Source: Ehretia macrophylla
Lineage: Eukaryota > Streptophyta > Magnoliopsida > Boraginales > Ehretiaceae
NCBI GenBank assembly: GCA_037974665.1
Contig: CM075771.1
Span: forward strand, 4,526,881 to 4,590,880
DNA: 64,000 nucleotides
Direction: 5' to 3'
Position numbers and translations under genes: made by a program
The notes under the pieces: generated by a model
What the model saw: only the letters and a program-made list of their open reading frames with translations
Databases searched by the model: none
What the model was told of the DNA's origin: nothing
Shown here: one piece after another, positions 11,632 through 23,986 of the stretch
Numbering within the stretch: the stretch's first letter is position 1
Layout of the letters: the number at the start of each line of letters is the position of its first letter

Positions 11632-12189
11632 GTAATGTTGAGTGTACAATTCTTTTATGTCTTAACGGTTCACAGTCCCAGCCTAGAGAGATGGACAATT
11701 CAAAAGGCCTAATGGGCTTAACGATAACCAATCTGCTTCAACAACGTATCATCCTAGCAAGACGTGACATCGACGCGTTGTAGGGCCCCCTAATGTCCCG
11801 CGAGTAAGGTTGTCGTCCTTTTAACAGCTCACGACGTATGATCCGGGATGAAAAAATAGAGCAAAAGAACAACAGTGGCCTAAAACTAATGAAAACGTTC
11901 GATTTTGGGCTCAAAAAATGGGTAAAGTAAGCAACCTGGCTGCCCCTGTCGTAGAGCTCTCAGAGTGCATTGCAACGGTATGATGTGCGCCGCATAACTC
12001 CTTACGGATCAAAAGTTATGGGCACCGGACCGACAGAGACCTGGTCACAAGCCCTAAGCCCTCAGTTTGTAGGCCCAGACTCTTCGTGAAGCGAAGTTGT
12101 CTTGCCCAATGTTCCATGGGATTCGGTAATAGAAATTTGTTGGATAAAGTATCTTGGCAACCCTAACCAGAGCAAAAAAAATTGAAAAG

Positions 12190-12308
12190 GGGGTGTAACA
12201 CGAGGTCATCCCAGGGGGTCACCCATCCTAGTACTACTCTCGCCCAAGCATGCTTAACTTCGGAGTTCTGATGGGATCCGGTGCTTTAGTGCTGGTATGA
12301 TCGCACCC
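12190..12308 (-). rRNA. 5S rRNA copy 19 (type A)
   Basis: Full length, about 5 substitutions (tgtaac, ggtcatcc, catgc, gcttta). Confidence 0.86.
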
Positions 12309-12866
12309 GTCATGTTGAGGGCACAATTGCTTTATTTGTTAACGGTTCACAGTCCCATCCTAGAGAGATGGCCCATTCAAAAGGCCCAATAGGCTTAACG
12401 ATAACCCATCCGCTTCAGCAACGCAGCATCCTCGCAAGATGTGATAATGACGCATTGTAGGGCACTCTAATGTCCCGCGAGTAAGGTTGTCGTCCTTTTA
12501 ACAACTCACGATGTACAATCTGAAACGAAAAAACAGAGCAAAAGAAGAAAAGTGGCCTGAAACTGAGGAAAACGTTTGATTTTGGACTCCAAAAAGGGCA
12601 CAGCGAGCAAACTCGCTGCGCCGTTCGTAAAGCTGTCGGAGATCTTTGCAACGGTATGCTGTGCGCCGCGTAACTCCTTACGGATCAAAAGTTATGGGCA
12701 CCGGAACGTCGGAGACCTGGTCACAAGACCTACGCCCTCGGTTTGCGGGCCCAGCCTCCACGTGAAGTGAAGTTGTCTTGCCCAAGCTGCCGTGGGATTC
12801 GATAATAGAAATGTGGTGGATAAAGTATCTTTGCAACCCAAACCGGAGCAAAAAAAATTGAAAAGG

Positions 12867-12985
12867 GGGGTGCAACACGCGGACTTCCTAGGGGGTCACC
12901 CATCCTAGTACTACTCTCACCTAAGCACGCTTATCTTCAGAGTTTTGATGGGATCTGGTGCATTAGTGCTGGTATGATCGCACCC
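12867..12985 (-). rRNA. 5S rRNA copy 20 (type B)
   Basis: Full length, about 8 substitutions (cacgcgg, cctagg, ctcaccta, ttatctt, cagag, ttttga, gatctgg). Relative of copies 29 and 35 by flanking variants such as ttgagtgcac. Confidence 0.84.
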
Positions 12986-13541
12986 ATCATATTGAGTGCA
13001 CAATTCCTTTATGTGTTAACAGTTCACAGTCTCAGCTTAGAGAGATGGCCAATTCAAAAGGCCCAATGGGCTTAACGATAACCTATCAGCTTCAACAACG
13101 CAGCATCCTAGCAAGACGTGATATCGACGCGTTGTAAGGACCCCTAATGCCCCGCGAGTATGGTTGTCGTCCTTTTGACAACTCACGACGTACGATCCGG
13201 GACGAAAAATCATAGCAAAAAAAGAAAGTGGCCTGAAACTGATGAAAATGTTCGATTTTGGGCTCCAAAAATGGGCACAACGAGCAAGCTGGCTATCCCC
13301 GTCGTAGAGCTCTCAGAGAGCTTTGCAACGGTACGATGTGCGCCACGTAACTCCTTACGGATCAAAAGTTATGGTCACCGGAGCGACAGAGACCTGGTCA
13401 CAATCCCTACGCCCTCGGTTTGCGGGCCCTGCCTCAACGTGAAGCGAAGTTGTCTTGCCCAATGCTCCGTGGGATTCGGTAATAGAAATTTGGTGGATAA
13501 AGTATCTTGGCTACCTTAACCAGGGAAAAAAAATTGAAAAG

Positions 13542-13660
13542 GGGGTGCACCACGAGGACTTCCCAATGGGTCACCCATGCTAGTACTACTCTCTCCCAAG
13601 CACGCTTAACTTCGAAGTTCTGATGGGATCCGGTGTATTAGTGCTGGTATGATCGCACCC
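13542..13660 (-). rRNA. 5S rRNA copy 21 (type A)
   Basis: Full length, about 7 substitutions (gcacca, ccaatggg, catgct, tctccc, cgaag, tgtatt). Unusual variants catgct and tctccc, and the spacer variant gccctgcctcaacg, are shared with copy 1. Confidence 0.85.
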
Positions 13661-14216
13661 ACCATGTTGAGGGCACAATTCCTTTATTTGTTAACGGTTC
13701 ACAATCCTATCCCACAGAGATGGCCCATTCAAAAGGCCCAATGGGCTTAACGATAATCCATCCACTTCAACAACGCAGCATCCTCGCAATACGTGATATC
13801 GACGCGTTGTAGGGCCCTCTAATGTCCCGCGAGCAAGGTTGTGATCCTTTTAACTGCTCACGACGTACGATCCAGAACGAAAATACAGATCAAAAGAAGA
13901 AAAGTAGCCTGAAACTGATGAAAATGTTCGATTTTGGGCTCCAAAAAAGGAAGCGAGCAGGCTCGTTGCCCCCTTCGTAGAGCTGTCGGAGCGCTTTGCA
14001 ACGGTATGTTGTGCGCCGTGTAACTCCTTACGGATCAAAAGTTATGGGCACCGTAGCGACGGAGACCTGGTCACAAGCCCTACGCCCTCGGTTTGCGAGC
14101 CCAGCCTCCACGTGAAGCGAAGTTGTCTTACCCATGGTGCCGTGGTATTCGATAATAGAAATGTGGTGGATAAAGTATCTTGGCAACCCAAACCCGAGCC
14201 AAAAAAAATGAAAAGG

Positions 14217-14335
14217 GGGGTACAACACGAGGACTTCCCAGGGGGTCACCCATCCTAGTACTACTCTCGCCCAAGCACGCTTAACTTTGGAGTTCTGACG
14301 GGATCCGGTGCATTATTGCTGGTATGATTGCACCT
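14217..14335 (-). rRNA. 5S rRNA copy 22 (type B)
   Basis: Full length, about 6 substitutions (tacaac, tttgg, gacggg, tattgct, gattgc, cacct). Confidence 0.85.
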
Positions 14336-14894
14336 GTCATGTTGAGGGCACAATTCCTTTACGTGTTAACGGTTCACAGTCCCAGCCTAGAGAGATGGCC
14401 AATTCAAATGGCCCAATGGGCTTAATGATAACCAATCTGCTTCAACACCGCAGCATCATAGCAAGACGTGATATCGAAGCATTGTAGGGCCCAATAATAT
14501 CCCGAGAGTAAGGTTGTCGTCCTTTTAACATCTCACGACGTATGATCTTGGACAAAAAAAACAGAGCTAAAGAAGAAAAGTGGCCTGAAATAGAAGAAAA
14601 TGTTCAATTTTGGGGTCCAAAAATGGGCAAAGCGAGCAAGATGGCTGCCCCCGTCGCAGAGCTCTTAGAGAGCTTTGCAACGGTATGCTGGGCGCCGCGT
14701 AACTCCTTGCGGATTAAAAGTAATGGGCACTGGAGCGACGGAGACCTGGCCACAAGCCCTACGCCCTCGGTTTGCCGGCCCAGCCTCTACGTGAAGCGAA
14801 GTTTTGTTGCCCAAAGTTCCGTGGGATTCGGTAACAAAAATTAGGTGGATAAAGTATCTTGGCAACCCTAACAAGGGCAAAAAAAATTGAAAAG

Positions 14895-15013
14895 GGGGCG
14901 CAACACGAGTACTTCCTAGGGGGTCACCCATCCTAGTACTACTCTCACCCAAGCACGCTTAACTTCGGAGTTCTGATGGGATTCGGTGCATTAGTGCTCG
15001 TACGATCGCACCC
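14895..15013 (-). rRNA. 5S rRNA copy 23 (type A)
   Basis: Full length, about 7 substitutions (cgcaac, cgagta, cctagg, tctcaccc, gattcgg, gctcgtacg). Confidence 0.85.
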
Positions 15014-15553
15014 GTCATGTTAAGGGCACAATGCCTTTATTTGTTAACGGTTCACAGTCCTATCCTAGAGAGATGGCCCATTCAAAAGGCCCAATGGGCT
15101 TAACGACAACGTAGCATCCTCGCAAGACGTGATATCGATGTGTTGTAGGGCCCTCTAATGTCCCGCGAGTAAGGTTGTCGTCCTTTTAACAGCACACGAC
15201 GTACGATCCGGGACGGAAAAACAGAGCAAAAGAAGAAAAGTGGCCAGAAACTGATGAAAACATTTGATTTCGGGCTCCATAAAGGGCACGGCGAACAAGC
15301 TCGCCACCCCTTCGTAGAGCTGTCGGAGAGCTTTCCAACGGTATGCTGTGCTCCGCGTAACTCCCTATGGATCAAAAGTTATAGGCACCGGAGCGATGGA
15401 GACCTGGTCTCAAGCCCTACTCCCTCAGTTTGTGGGTCCAGCCTCCACGTGAAGCGAAGTTGTCTTGCCCAAGGTGCCGTGGGATTCGATAATAGAAATG
15501 TCGTGGGTAAAGTATCTTGGCAACCCAAACCGGAGCAAAAAAAATTGAAAAGG

Positions 15554-15672
15554 GGGGTGCAACACGAGGACTTCCCAGGGGGTCATCCATCTTAGTACTA
15601 CTCTCGCCCAAGTACGCTTAACTTCGGAGTTCTAATGGGATCCGGTGCATTAGTGTTGGTATGATCGCACCC
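15554..15672 (-). rRNA. 5S rRNA copy 24 (type B)
   Basis: Full length, about 5 substitutions (tcatcc, tcttag, agtacgc, tctaatg, tgttgg). Confidence 0.86.
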
Positions 15673-16229
15673 GTCATGTTGAAGGCACAATTCCTTGTTG
15701 TGTTAACGGTTCATAGTCCCAACCTAGAGAGATGGCCAATTCAAAAGGCCCAATGGGCTTAACGATAACCAATCTGCTTCAACAACGCAGCATCCTAGCA
15801 AGACGTGATATCATGGCTTTGTAGGGCCCCCTAATGTCCCGCGAGTAAGGTTGTCGTCCTATTAACAGCTCATGACGTACAATCCGGGATGAAAAAACAG
15901 CGCAAAAGAACAAAATGGCCTAAAACTGATGAAAACGTTCAATTTTGGGCTCCAAAAATGGGCACAGAGAGTAAGCTGGCTTGCCCTGTCGTAGAGCTCT
16001 CAGAGAGCTTTGCAACGGTGTGTTGTACGCCGCGTAACTCCTTACGGATCTAAAGTTATGTGCCCCAGAGCGACGGAGACCTGGTCACAAGCCCTACGCC
16101 CTCGGTTTGTGGACCCAGCTTCTACGTGAAGCGAAGTTGTCTTGCCCATTAGTCCGTGGGATTGGGTAATAAAAATTTGGTGGATAAAGTATCTTGGCAA
16201 CCCTAACCGGGGCAAAAAAAATTGAAAAG

Positions 16230-16348
16230 AGGGTACAACACGAAGACTTCCCAGGGGGTCACCCATCCTAGTACTACTCTTGCCCAAGCACACTTAACTT
16301 CGGAGTTTTGATAGGATCCGGTGCATTAGTGCTGGTATGATCGCACCC
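16230..16348 (-). rRNA. 5S rRNA copy 25 (type A)
   Basis: Full length, about 7 substitutions (agggtacaac, cgaag, tcttgccc, cacact, ttttgatagg). The gatatggacgc variant in its upstream spacer matches that of copy 30. Confidence 0.85.
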
Positions 16349-16908
16349 GTCATTTTGAGGGCACAATTCCTTTATTTGTTAACGGTTCACAGTCCCATCC
16401 TAGAGAGATGGCCAATTCAAAAGGCCCAATGGGCTTAACGACAACCCATCCTCTTCGACAACACTGCATCCTCGCAAGACGTGATATGGACGCGTTGTAG
16501 GGCCCTCTAATGTCCCGCGAGTAAGGTTGTCGTCCTTTTAACTGCTCACGACGTACGATACGGGACGAAAAAACAGAGAAAAAGAAAAAAAATGGCCTGA
16601 AACTAATGAAAACGTCCGATTTTGGGCTCCAAAAATAGGCACAACGAGCAAGCAGGCTGCCCCCGTCGTAGAGCTCTCAGAGAGCTTTGCAACGGTATGC
16701 TCGACGCCGTGTAACTCCTTACGGATCAAAAGTTATGGGCACCGAAGCGACGGAGACCTAGTCACAAGCCCTACGCCCTCGGTTTGCAGGCCCAGCCTCC
16801 TTGTGAAGCGAAGTATTCTTACCCAAGGTGCGGTGGGATTCGATAATAGAAATGTGGTGGATAAAGTATCTTGGCAATCCAAACCGGAGCAAAAAAAATT
16901 GAAAATGG

Positions 16909-17026
16909 GAAGTGAACACGAGGACTTCCCAGGGGGTCACCCATCCTAGTACTACTCTCGCCCAAGCACACTTAACTTCGGAGTTCTGATGGGATCCGGT
17001 GCATTAGTGCTGGTATGATCGCACCC
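16909..17026 (-). rRNA. 5S rRNA copy 26 (type B) with 1-bp deletion
   Basis: 118 bp. One C is lost near the 3' end (gaagtgaacacg for ggggtgcaacacg), which disturbs the terminal stem; otherwise well preserved (cacact). Related to copies 16 and 31 by the upstream gttaacgtttcac variant. Confidence 0.85.
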
Positions 17027-17584
17027 ATTATGTTGAGGGCATAATTCCTTTATGTGTTAACGTTTCACAGTCCCAACCTAGAGAGATGGCCAATTCAAAA
17101 GGCCCAATGGGCTTAACGATAACCCATCTGCTTTAACAACGTAGCATCTTAGCAAGACGTGATTTCGACGCGTTGTAGGGCGCTCTAGTGTCGCGCGATT
17201 AAGGTTGTCGTCCTTTTAACAGCTCAAGACGTAAGATTCGGGACAAAAAAAATGAGCAAAAGATGGAAAGTGGCCTAAAGCTGATGAAAATGTTAGATTT
17301 TGGGCTCCAAAAAAGGGCACAGCGAGCAAGCTGACTGCCCCCGTCGTAGAGCTCTCAGAGAGCTTTGCAACGGTATGCTGTGCGCCGCGTAACTTCTTAC
17401 GGATCAAAAGTTATGGGCACCAGAGAGACGGAGACTTGGTCACAAGCCTTACGCCCTCGGTTTGCGGGCTCAGCCACTACGTGAAGCGAAGTTGTCATGG
17501 CCAATGTTCCGTGGGATTCGGTAATAGAAATTTGGAAGATAAAGTATCTCGGCAACCTTAACCAGGGCAAAAAAAATTGAAAAG

Positions 17585-17703
17585 GGGGTGCAACACGAGG
17601 ACTTCCCAGGGGGTCACCCATCCGAGTACTACTCTCGCCCAAGCACGCTTAACCTCGGAGTTCTGATGGGATTCGGTGCATTAGTGCTAGTATGAACGCA
17701 CCC
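17585..17703 (-). rRNA. 5S rRNA copy 27 (type A)
   Basis: Full length, about 5 substitutions (tccgag, aacctcgg, gattcgg, gctagt, atgaacgc). Family of copies 17 and 32. Confidence 0.86.
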
Positions 17704-18261
17704 ATCATGTTGAGGGCACAATTCCTTTATTTGTTAACGGTTCACAGTCCCATCCTATAAAGATAGCCCATTCAAAAGGCCCAATGGGCTTAATGACAAC
17801 CCATCCGCTTCAACAACACAGCATCCGCGCAAGACGTCATATCGACGCTTTGTAGGGCCCTCTAATGTCCCGTGAGTAAGGTTGTCATCCTTTTAACAGC
17901 TCACGACGTACGATCCGGGACGGAAAAACAAAGAAAAAGAAGACAAGTGGCCTGAAACTGAAGAAAATGTTCTATTTTGGGCTCCAAAGAGGGCAAGGCG
18001 AGCAAGCTCGCTGCCCCCTTCGTAGAGCTGTCGGAGTGCTTTGCAACGGTATGCTGTGCTCCGCGTAACTCCTTATGGATCAAAAGTTATGGCCACCGGA
18101 GCGACGGAGACCTGGTCACAAGCCCGACGCCCTCGGTTTGAGGGCCCAGCCTCCACGTGAAGCGAAGTTGTCTTACCCAAGGTGCCATGGGATTCGACAA
18201 TATAAACGTGGTGGATAAAGTATATTGGCAACCCAAATAGGAGCAAAAAAAATTGAAAAGG

Positions 18262-18340
18262 GGGGTGCAACACGAGGACTTCCCAGGGGTCACCCATCCT
18301 TGTACTACTCTCGCCCAAGTACGCTTAACTTCGGAGTTCT
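18262..18340 (-). pseudogene. 5S rRNA copy 28 (type B), 5' end deleted
   Basis: Only the 3' two thirds of the gene remain, also lacking one G in the ccaggggtc run. At gttct the sequence jumps to the spacer motif tagagctgtcggagag, so the first 40 nt of the RNA, its promoter and most of the spacer are gone. The distance to copy 29 is 321 bp instead of about 675. Confidence 0.9.
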
Positions 18341-18582
18341 AAATAGAGCTGTCGGAGAGCTTTGCAACGGTTTGTTGTGCGCCGCCTAACTCCTTACGGA
18401 TCAAAAGTAATGGGCACCGGAGCAACGGTGACATGGTCATAAGCCCTACGCCCTCGGTTTGCAGGCCCAGCCTCCACGTGAACCGAAGTTGTCTTGCCCA
18501 AGGTGCCGTGGGATTCGATAGTAGAAATATGGTGGATAAAGTATCTTTGCAAACCAAACCGAAGCAAAAAAAATTTAAAAGG

Positions 18583-18701
18583 GGGGTGCAACACGAGGAC
18601 TTTTCACGGGGTCACCCATCCTAGTACTACTCTCGCCTAAGCACGCTTAACTTCGGAGTTTTGATGGTATCCGGTGCATTAGTGCTGGTATGATCACAGC
18701 C
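18583..18701 (-). rRNA. 5S rRNA copy 29 (type B)
   Basis: Full length, about 8 substitutions (acttttcacgggg, cctaag, ttttga, ggtatcc, cacagcc). Shares the ggtatcc change and flanks with copy 35. Confidence 0.84.
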
Positions 18702-19259
18702 ATCATGTTGAATGCACCATTCCTTTATGTGTTAACGGTTCACAATCCCAGTCTAGAGAGATGGCCAATTCAAAAGGCCCAATGGGCTTAACGATAACCT
18801 ATCCGCTTCAACAACGCAGAATCCTAACAAGACGTGATATCGATGCGTTGTAGGGCCCCCTAATGTCCCGCGAGTATGGTTGTCGTCCTTTTAACAGCTC
18901 ACGAAGTACGATCCGGGACGAAAAAACATAGCAAAAAAAGAAAAGTGGCCTGAAACTGATGAAAACATTCGATTTTGGGCTCCCAAAAAGGGCAAAGCGA
19001 GCAACCTGGCTGCCCCCATCGTAGTGCTCTCAGAGAGCTTTGAAACGGTATACTGTGCGCCATGTAACTCCTTACAGATCAAAAGTTATGGTCACCGAAG
19101 CGACGGAGACCTGGTCACAAGCCCTACGCCCTCGGTTTGCGGGCCCAGCCTCTATGTGAAGTGAAGTTGTCTTGCCCAATGTTCCATGGGATTCGGTAAT
19201 AGAAATTTGGTGGATAAAGTATCTTGGCAACCTTAACCAGGGCAAAAAAAATTGAAAAG

Positions 19260-19378
19260 GTGGTGCAACACGAGGACTTCCCAGGGGGTCACCCATCCTA
19301 GTACTACTCTCACCCAAGCACGCTTAACTTCGGAGTTCTGATGGGATCCGGTTTATTCCTGCTGGTATGATCGCACAC
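19260..19378 (-). rRNA. 5S rRNA copy 30 (type A)
   Basis: Full length, about 7 substitutions (gtgg, ctcaccc, gtttattcct, cacac). Its left side resembles copies 36 and 21 (ttatggtca), its right side copy 25 (gatatggacgc), suggesting a crossover within or near it. Confidence 0.84.
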
Positions 19379-19938
19379 GTCATGTTGAGGGCACAATTCC
19401 TTTATTTGTTAACGGTTCACATTCCCATCCTAGAGAGATCGCCAATTCAAAAGGCCCAATGGGCTTAACGATAACCCATCTGCTTCAACAATGTAGCATC
19501 CTCGCAACACGTGATATGGACGCATTGTAGGGCCCTCTAATGTCCCACGAGTAAGGTTGTCGTCCTTTTAACATCTCACGACGTACGATACGGGACGAAA
19601 AAACAGAGCAAAAGAAGACAAGTGGCCTTAAACTGATGAAAACATTCGATTTTGGGCTTCTAAAATAGGCAAAACGAGCAAGCGGGCTGCCCCCGTCGTA
19701 GAGCTCTCAGAGTGCGTTGCATCGGTATGCTGTGCGCCGCGTAACTCTTTACAGATCAAAAGTTATGGTCACCGGAGCGACGGAGACCTAGTCACAAGCC
19801 CTACGCCCTCGGTTTGCGGGCCCAGCCTCCACGTGAAGCGAAGTATTCTTGCCCAAGGTACCGTGGGATTTGATAATAGAAATGTGGTGGATAAAGTATC
19901 TTGGCAACCCAAACCGTTTCAAAAAAAATTGAAAATGG

Positions 19939-20057
19939 GAGGTGCAACACGAGGACTTCCCACGGGGTCACCCATCCTTGTACTACTCTAGCCCAAGCAC
20001 ACTTAACTTCGGAGTTCTGATGGGATCCGGTGCATTAGTGCTGGTATGATCGCACCT
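19939..20057 (-). rRNA. 5S rRNA copy 31 (type B)
   Basis: Full length, about 6 substitutions (gagg, cacggg, ccttgta, tctagccc, cacact, cacct). Family of copies 16 and 26. Confidence 0.85.
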
Positions 20058-20615
20058 GTTATGTTGAGGGCACAATTCCTTTATGTGTTAACGTTTCACA
20101 GTCCCAGCCTAGAGATATGGCCAATTCAAAAGGCCCAATTGGGGTAACGATAACCCATCTGCTTCAACAACGTAGCATCCTAGCAAGACGTGATATCGAC
20201 GTGTTGTAGGGCCCCCAAATGTCCTGCGAGTAAGGTTGTCGTCCTTTTAACAACTCATGACGTACAATTCGGGATGAAAAAATTGAGCAAAAGAAGAAAA
20301 GTGGCCTGAAACTGATGAAAATGTTCGATTTTGGGCTCCAAAAACGGGCACATCAAGCAAGCTGGCTGCCCCCGTCGTAGAGCTCTCAGAGAGCTTTGCA
20401 ACGGTATGCTGTGCGCCGCGTAACTCCTTACAGATCAAAAGTTATGGGCACCGGAGAGACGGAGACCTGCTCACAAGCCTTGCGCCCTCGGTTTGCGGGC
20501 CCAGCCTCTACGTGAAGTGAAGTTGTCTTGCCCAATGTCCCTTGGGATTCGGTAATAGAAATTTAGAGGATAAAGTATATTGGCAACCTTAACTAGGGCA
20601 AAAAAAATTGAAGAG

Positions 20616-20734
20616 GGGGTGCAACACGAGGACTTCCCAGGGGGTCACCCATCCCTGTACTACTCTCGCCCAAGCACGCTTAACCTCAGAGTTCCGATGG
20701 GATCCGGTGGATTAGTGCTGGTATGATCGCACCC
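20616..20734 (-). rRNA. 5S rRNA copy 32 (type A)
   Basis: Full length, about 6 substitutions (tccctgta, aacctcag, ttccgatg, ggtgga). Family of copies 17 and 27. Confidence 0.85.
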
Positions 20735-21292
20735 GTCATGTTGAGGGCACAATTTTTTTATTTGTTAACGGTTCACAGTCCCATCGTAGAGAGATAGCCT
20801 ATTCAAAACGCACAATGGGCTTAACGACAACCCATCTGCTTCAACAACACAGCAACCTCGCAAGACGTGATATCGACGCGTTGTAGGTCCCTCTAATGTC
20901 CCGCGAGTAAGGTTGTCGTACTTTTAACAGCTCACGACGTACGATCTGGGACGAAAAAATAGAGCAAAAGAAGAAAAGTAGCCTGAAACTGATGAAAACG
21001 TTTGATTTTGGGCTCCAAAAAGGGCAAGGCGAGCAAGCTCGCTGCCCCCCTCGTAGAGCTGTCAGAGAGCTTTGCAACGGTATGCTGTGCTCCGCGTAAC
21101 TCCTTATGGATCAAAAGTTATGGGCACCGGATTGACGGAGACCTGGTCACAAGCCCGACGCCCTCAGTTTGCGGGCCTAGCCTCCGCGTGAAACGAAGTT
21201 GTCTTACCCAAGGTGCTATGGGATTCGATAATAGAAATGTGGTGGATAAAGTATCTTGGCAACCCAAACCAGAGCAAAAAAAATTTAAAAGG

Positions 21293-21411
21293 TGGGTACA
21301 ACACGAGGACTTCCTAGGGGGTCGCCCATCCTAGTACTACTCTCGCCCAAGCACGCTTAACTTCGGACTTCTGATGGGATCGTGTGCATAAGTGTTGGTA
21401 TGATCGCACCC
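21293..21411 (-). pseudogene. 5S rRNA copy 33 (type B), diverged
   Basis: Full length, about 9 substitutions (tgggtacaac, cctagg, gtcgccc, ggactt, cgtgtgcata, tgttgg). Likely inactive; family of copies 18 and 28. Confidence 0.84.
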
Positions 21412-21969
21412 GTCATGTTGAGGGCACAATTCCTTTATGTGTTAACGGTTCACAATCCCAGCCTAGAGAGATGGCCAATTCAAAAGGCCCAATGGGCTTA
21501 ACGATAACCAATCTGCTTCAACAACGCAGTATCCTAGAAAGACATGATATCGACGCCTTGTAGGTCCCCCTAATGTCCCGCGAGTGAGGTTGTCATCCTT
21601 TTAACAGCTCACGACGTACGATCTGGGATGAAAAAATAGAGCAAAAGAACAAAAGTGGCCTAAAACTGATGAAAACGTTCGATTTTGGGCTCCAAAAATT
21701 GGCAAAGTAAGCAAGTTGGATGCCCCTGTCGTAAAGCTCTTAGAGAACTTTGCTACGGTTTGTTGTACGCCGCGTAACTCCTTACGGATCAAAAGTTATG
21801 GGCACCAGAGTGACGGAGACCTGGTCAAAAGCCCTGCGCCCTCGGTTTGTGGGCCCAACATCTACGTGAAGCGAAGTTGTCTTGCCCAATATTCCATGGG
21901 ATTCGGTAATAGAAATTTGTTGGATAAAGTATCTTGGCAACCCTAACCAAGGCAAAAAAAATTGAAAAA

Positions 21970-22088
21970 GGGCTGCAACACGAGGCCTTCCCAAGGGGTC
22001 ACCCATCCTAGTACTATTCTCGCCCAAGCACGCTTAACTTCGGAGTTCTGATGGGATCCGGTGCATTAGTGCTGGTATGATCACACCC
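21970..22088 (-). rRNA. 5S rRNA copy 34 (type A)
   Basis: Full length, about 5 substitutions (gggctgcaac, ggcctt, caaggg, actattc, tcacac). Sits 9780 bp from copy 19, the same offset as its neighbours' partners. Confidence 0.86.
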
Positions 22089-22646
22089 GTCATGTTGAGG
22101 GCACAATTCCTTTATTTGTTAACGGTTCACAGTCCCATCCTAGAGAGATGGCACATTCAAAAGGCCCAATGGGCTTAACGACAACCCATCCGCTTCTGTA
22201 ACGCAGCATCCTCGCAAGACGTGATATCGACGCGTTGTAGGGCCCTCTAATGTCCTGCGAGTAAGGTTGTCGTCCTTTTAACAGCTCACGATGTACGATC
22301 TGGAATGAAAAAACAAAGCAAAAGAACAAAAGTGGCCTGAAACTGATGAAAACGGTCGATTTTGGGCTCCAAAAATGGCACAGCGAACAAGCTCGCTGCC
22401 CCCTTCGTAGATCTTTCGGAGAGCTTTGCAACGGTATGCTTTGCATAGCGTAACTCCTTACGAATCAAAAGTAATGGGCACCGGAGCGACGGAGACCTGG
22501 TCACAAGCCCTACGCCCTCGGTTTGCGGGCCCAGCCTCCACGTGAAGCGAAGTTGTCTTGCCCAAGGTAACGTGGGATTCGATAATGGAAATGTGGTGGA
22601 TAAAGTATCTTTGCAACCCAAACCGGAGCAAAAAAATTTGAAAATG

Positions 22647-22765
22647 GGGGTGCAACACGAGGACATCCCAAGGGGTCACCCATCCTAGTACTACTCTCGC
22701 CTAAGCACGCTTAACTTCTGAGTTTTGATGGTATCCGGTGCATTAGTGCTGGTATGATCGCAACC
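22647..22765 (-). rRNA. 5S rRNA copy 35 (type B)
   Basis: Full length, about 7 substitutions (acatcc, caaggg, cctaag, ttctgag, ttttga, ggtatcc, caacc). Confidence 0.85.
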
Positions 22766-23323
22766 ATCATGTTGAGTGCACAATTCCTTTATGTGTTAAC
22801 GGTTCATAGTCCCAGTCTAGAGAGATGGCCAATTCAAAAGGCCCAATGGGCTTAACGATAACCTATCCGCTTCAACAACGCAGAATCCTAGCAAGACGTG
22901 ATATCGACGCGTTGTAGGGCCCCATAATGTCCCGCGAGTAAGGTTTTCGTCCTTTTAACAGCTCACGACGTACGATCCGGGACGAAAAAACATACCAAAA
23001 AACGAAAAGTGGCCTAAAACTGATGCAAACATTCGATATAGGGCACCAAAAATGGGTATAGCGAGGAAGCTGGCTACCCCCGTCGGAGAGCTCTCAGAGA
23101 GCTTTGCAAAGGTAAGCTGTGCACCGCATAACTCCTTACGGATCAAAAGTTATGGTCAACGGAGCGACGAAGACCTGGGTACAAGCCCTACGCCCTCGGT
23201 TTGCGGGCCCAGCCTCTACGTGAAACGAAGTTGTCTTGCCCAATATTCCGTGGGATTCGGTAATAGAAATTTGGTGGATAAAGTATCTTGGCAACCTTAA
23301 CCGGGGCAAAAAAAATTGAAAAG

Positions 23324-23442
23324 GTGGTACAACACGAGGACTTCCCAGGGGGTCACCCATCCTAGTACTATTCTCGCCCAAGCATGCTTAACTTCGGAGT
23401 TCTGATGGGATCCGGTGTATTAGTGTTGGTATGATTGCACCC
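23324..23442 (-). rRNA. 5S rRNA copy 36 (type A)
   Basis: Full length, about 7 substitutions (gtggtacaac, actattc, catgc, tgtatt, tgttgg, gattgc). Confidence 0.85.
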
Positions 23443-23986
23443 GTAATGTTGAGGGCACAATTACTTTATTTGTTAACGGTTCACAGTCACATCCCAGATA
23501 GATGGCCTATTCAAAAGGCCCAATGGGCTTAACGATAACCCATCCGCTTCAACAACGCAGCATCCTCGCAAGATGTGATATCGACGCGTTGTAGGGCCCT
23601 CTAATGTCCCCCGAGTAAGGTTGTTGTCCTTTTAACTGCTCACGACATACGATCCAGAACAAAAATACGGAGCAAAAGAAGAAAAGTGGCCTGAAACTGA
23701 TGAAAACGTTCGATTATGGGCTCAAAAAAAGGCAGCGAGCTTGCGTACAGCTGTCGGAGAGCTTTGCAACGGTATGGTGTGCGCCGTTTAACTTCTTACG
23801 GATCAAAAGTTATGGGCACCGTAGCGACGGAGACCTGGTCACAAGCCCTACGCCCTCAGTTTGCAGGCCCAGCTTCCACGTGAAGCGAAGTTGTCTTGCC
23901 CAAGGTGCCGTGGGATTCGATAATAGAAATGTGGTGGATAAAGTATCTTGGCAACCCAAATCAGAGCAAAAAAAAAATTGAAAAGG

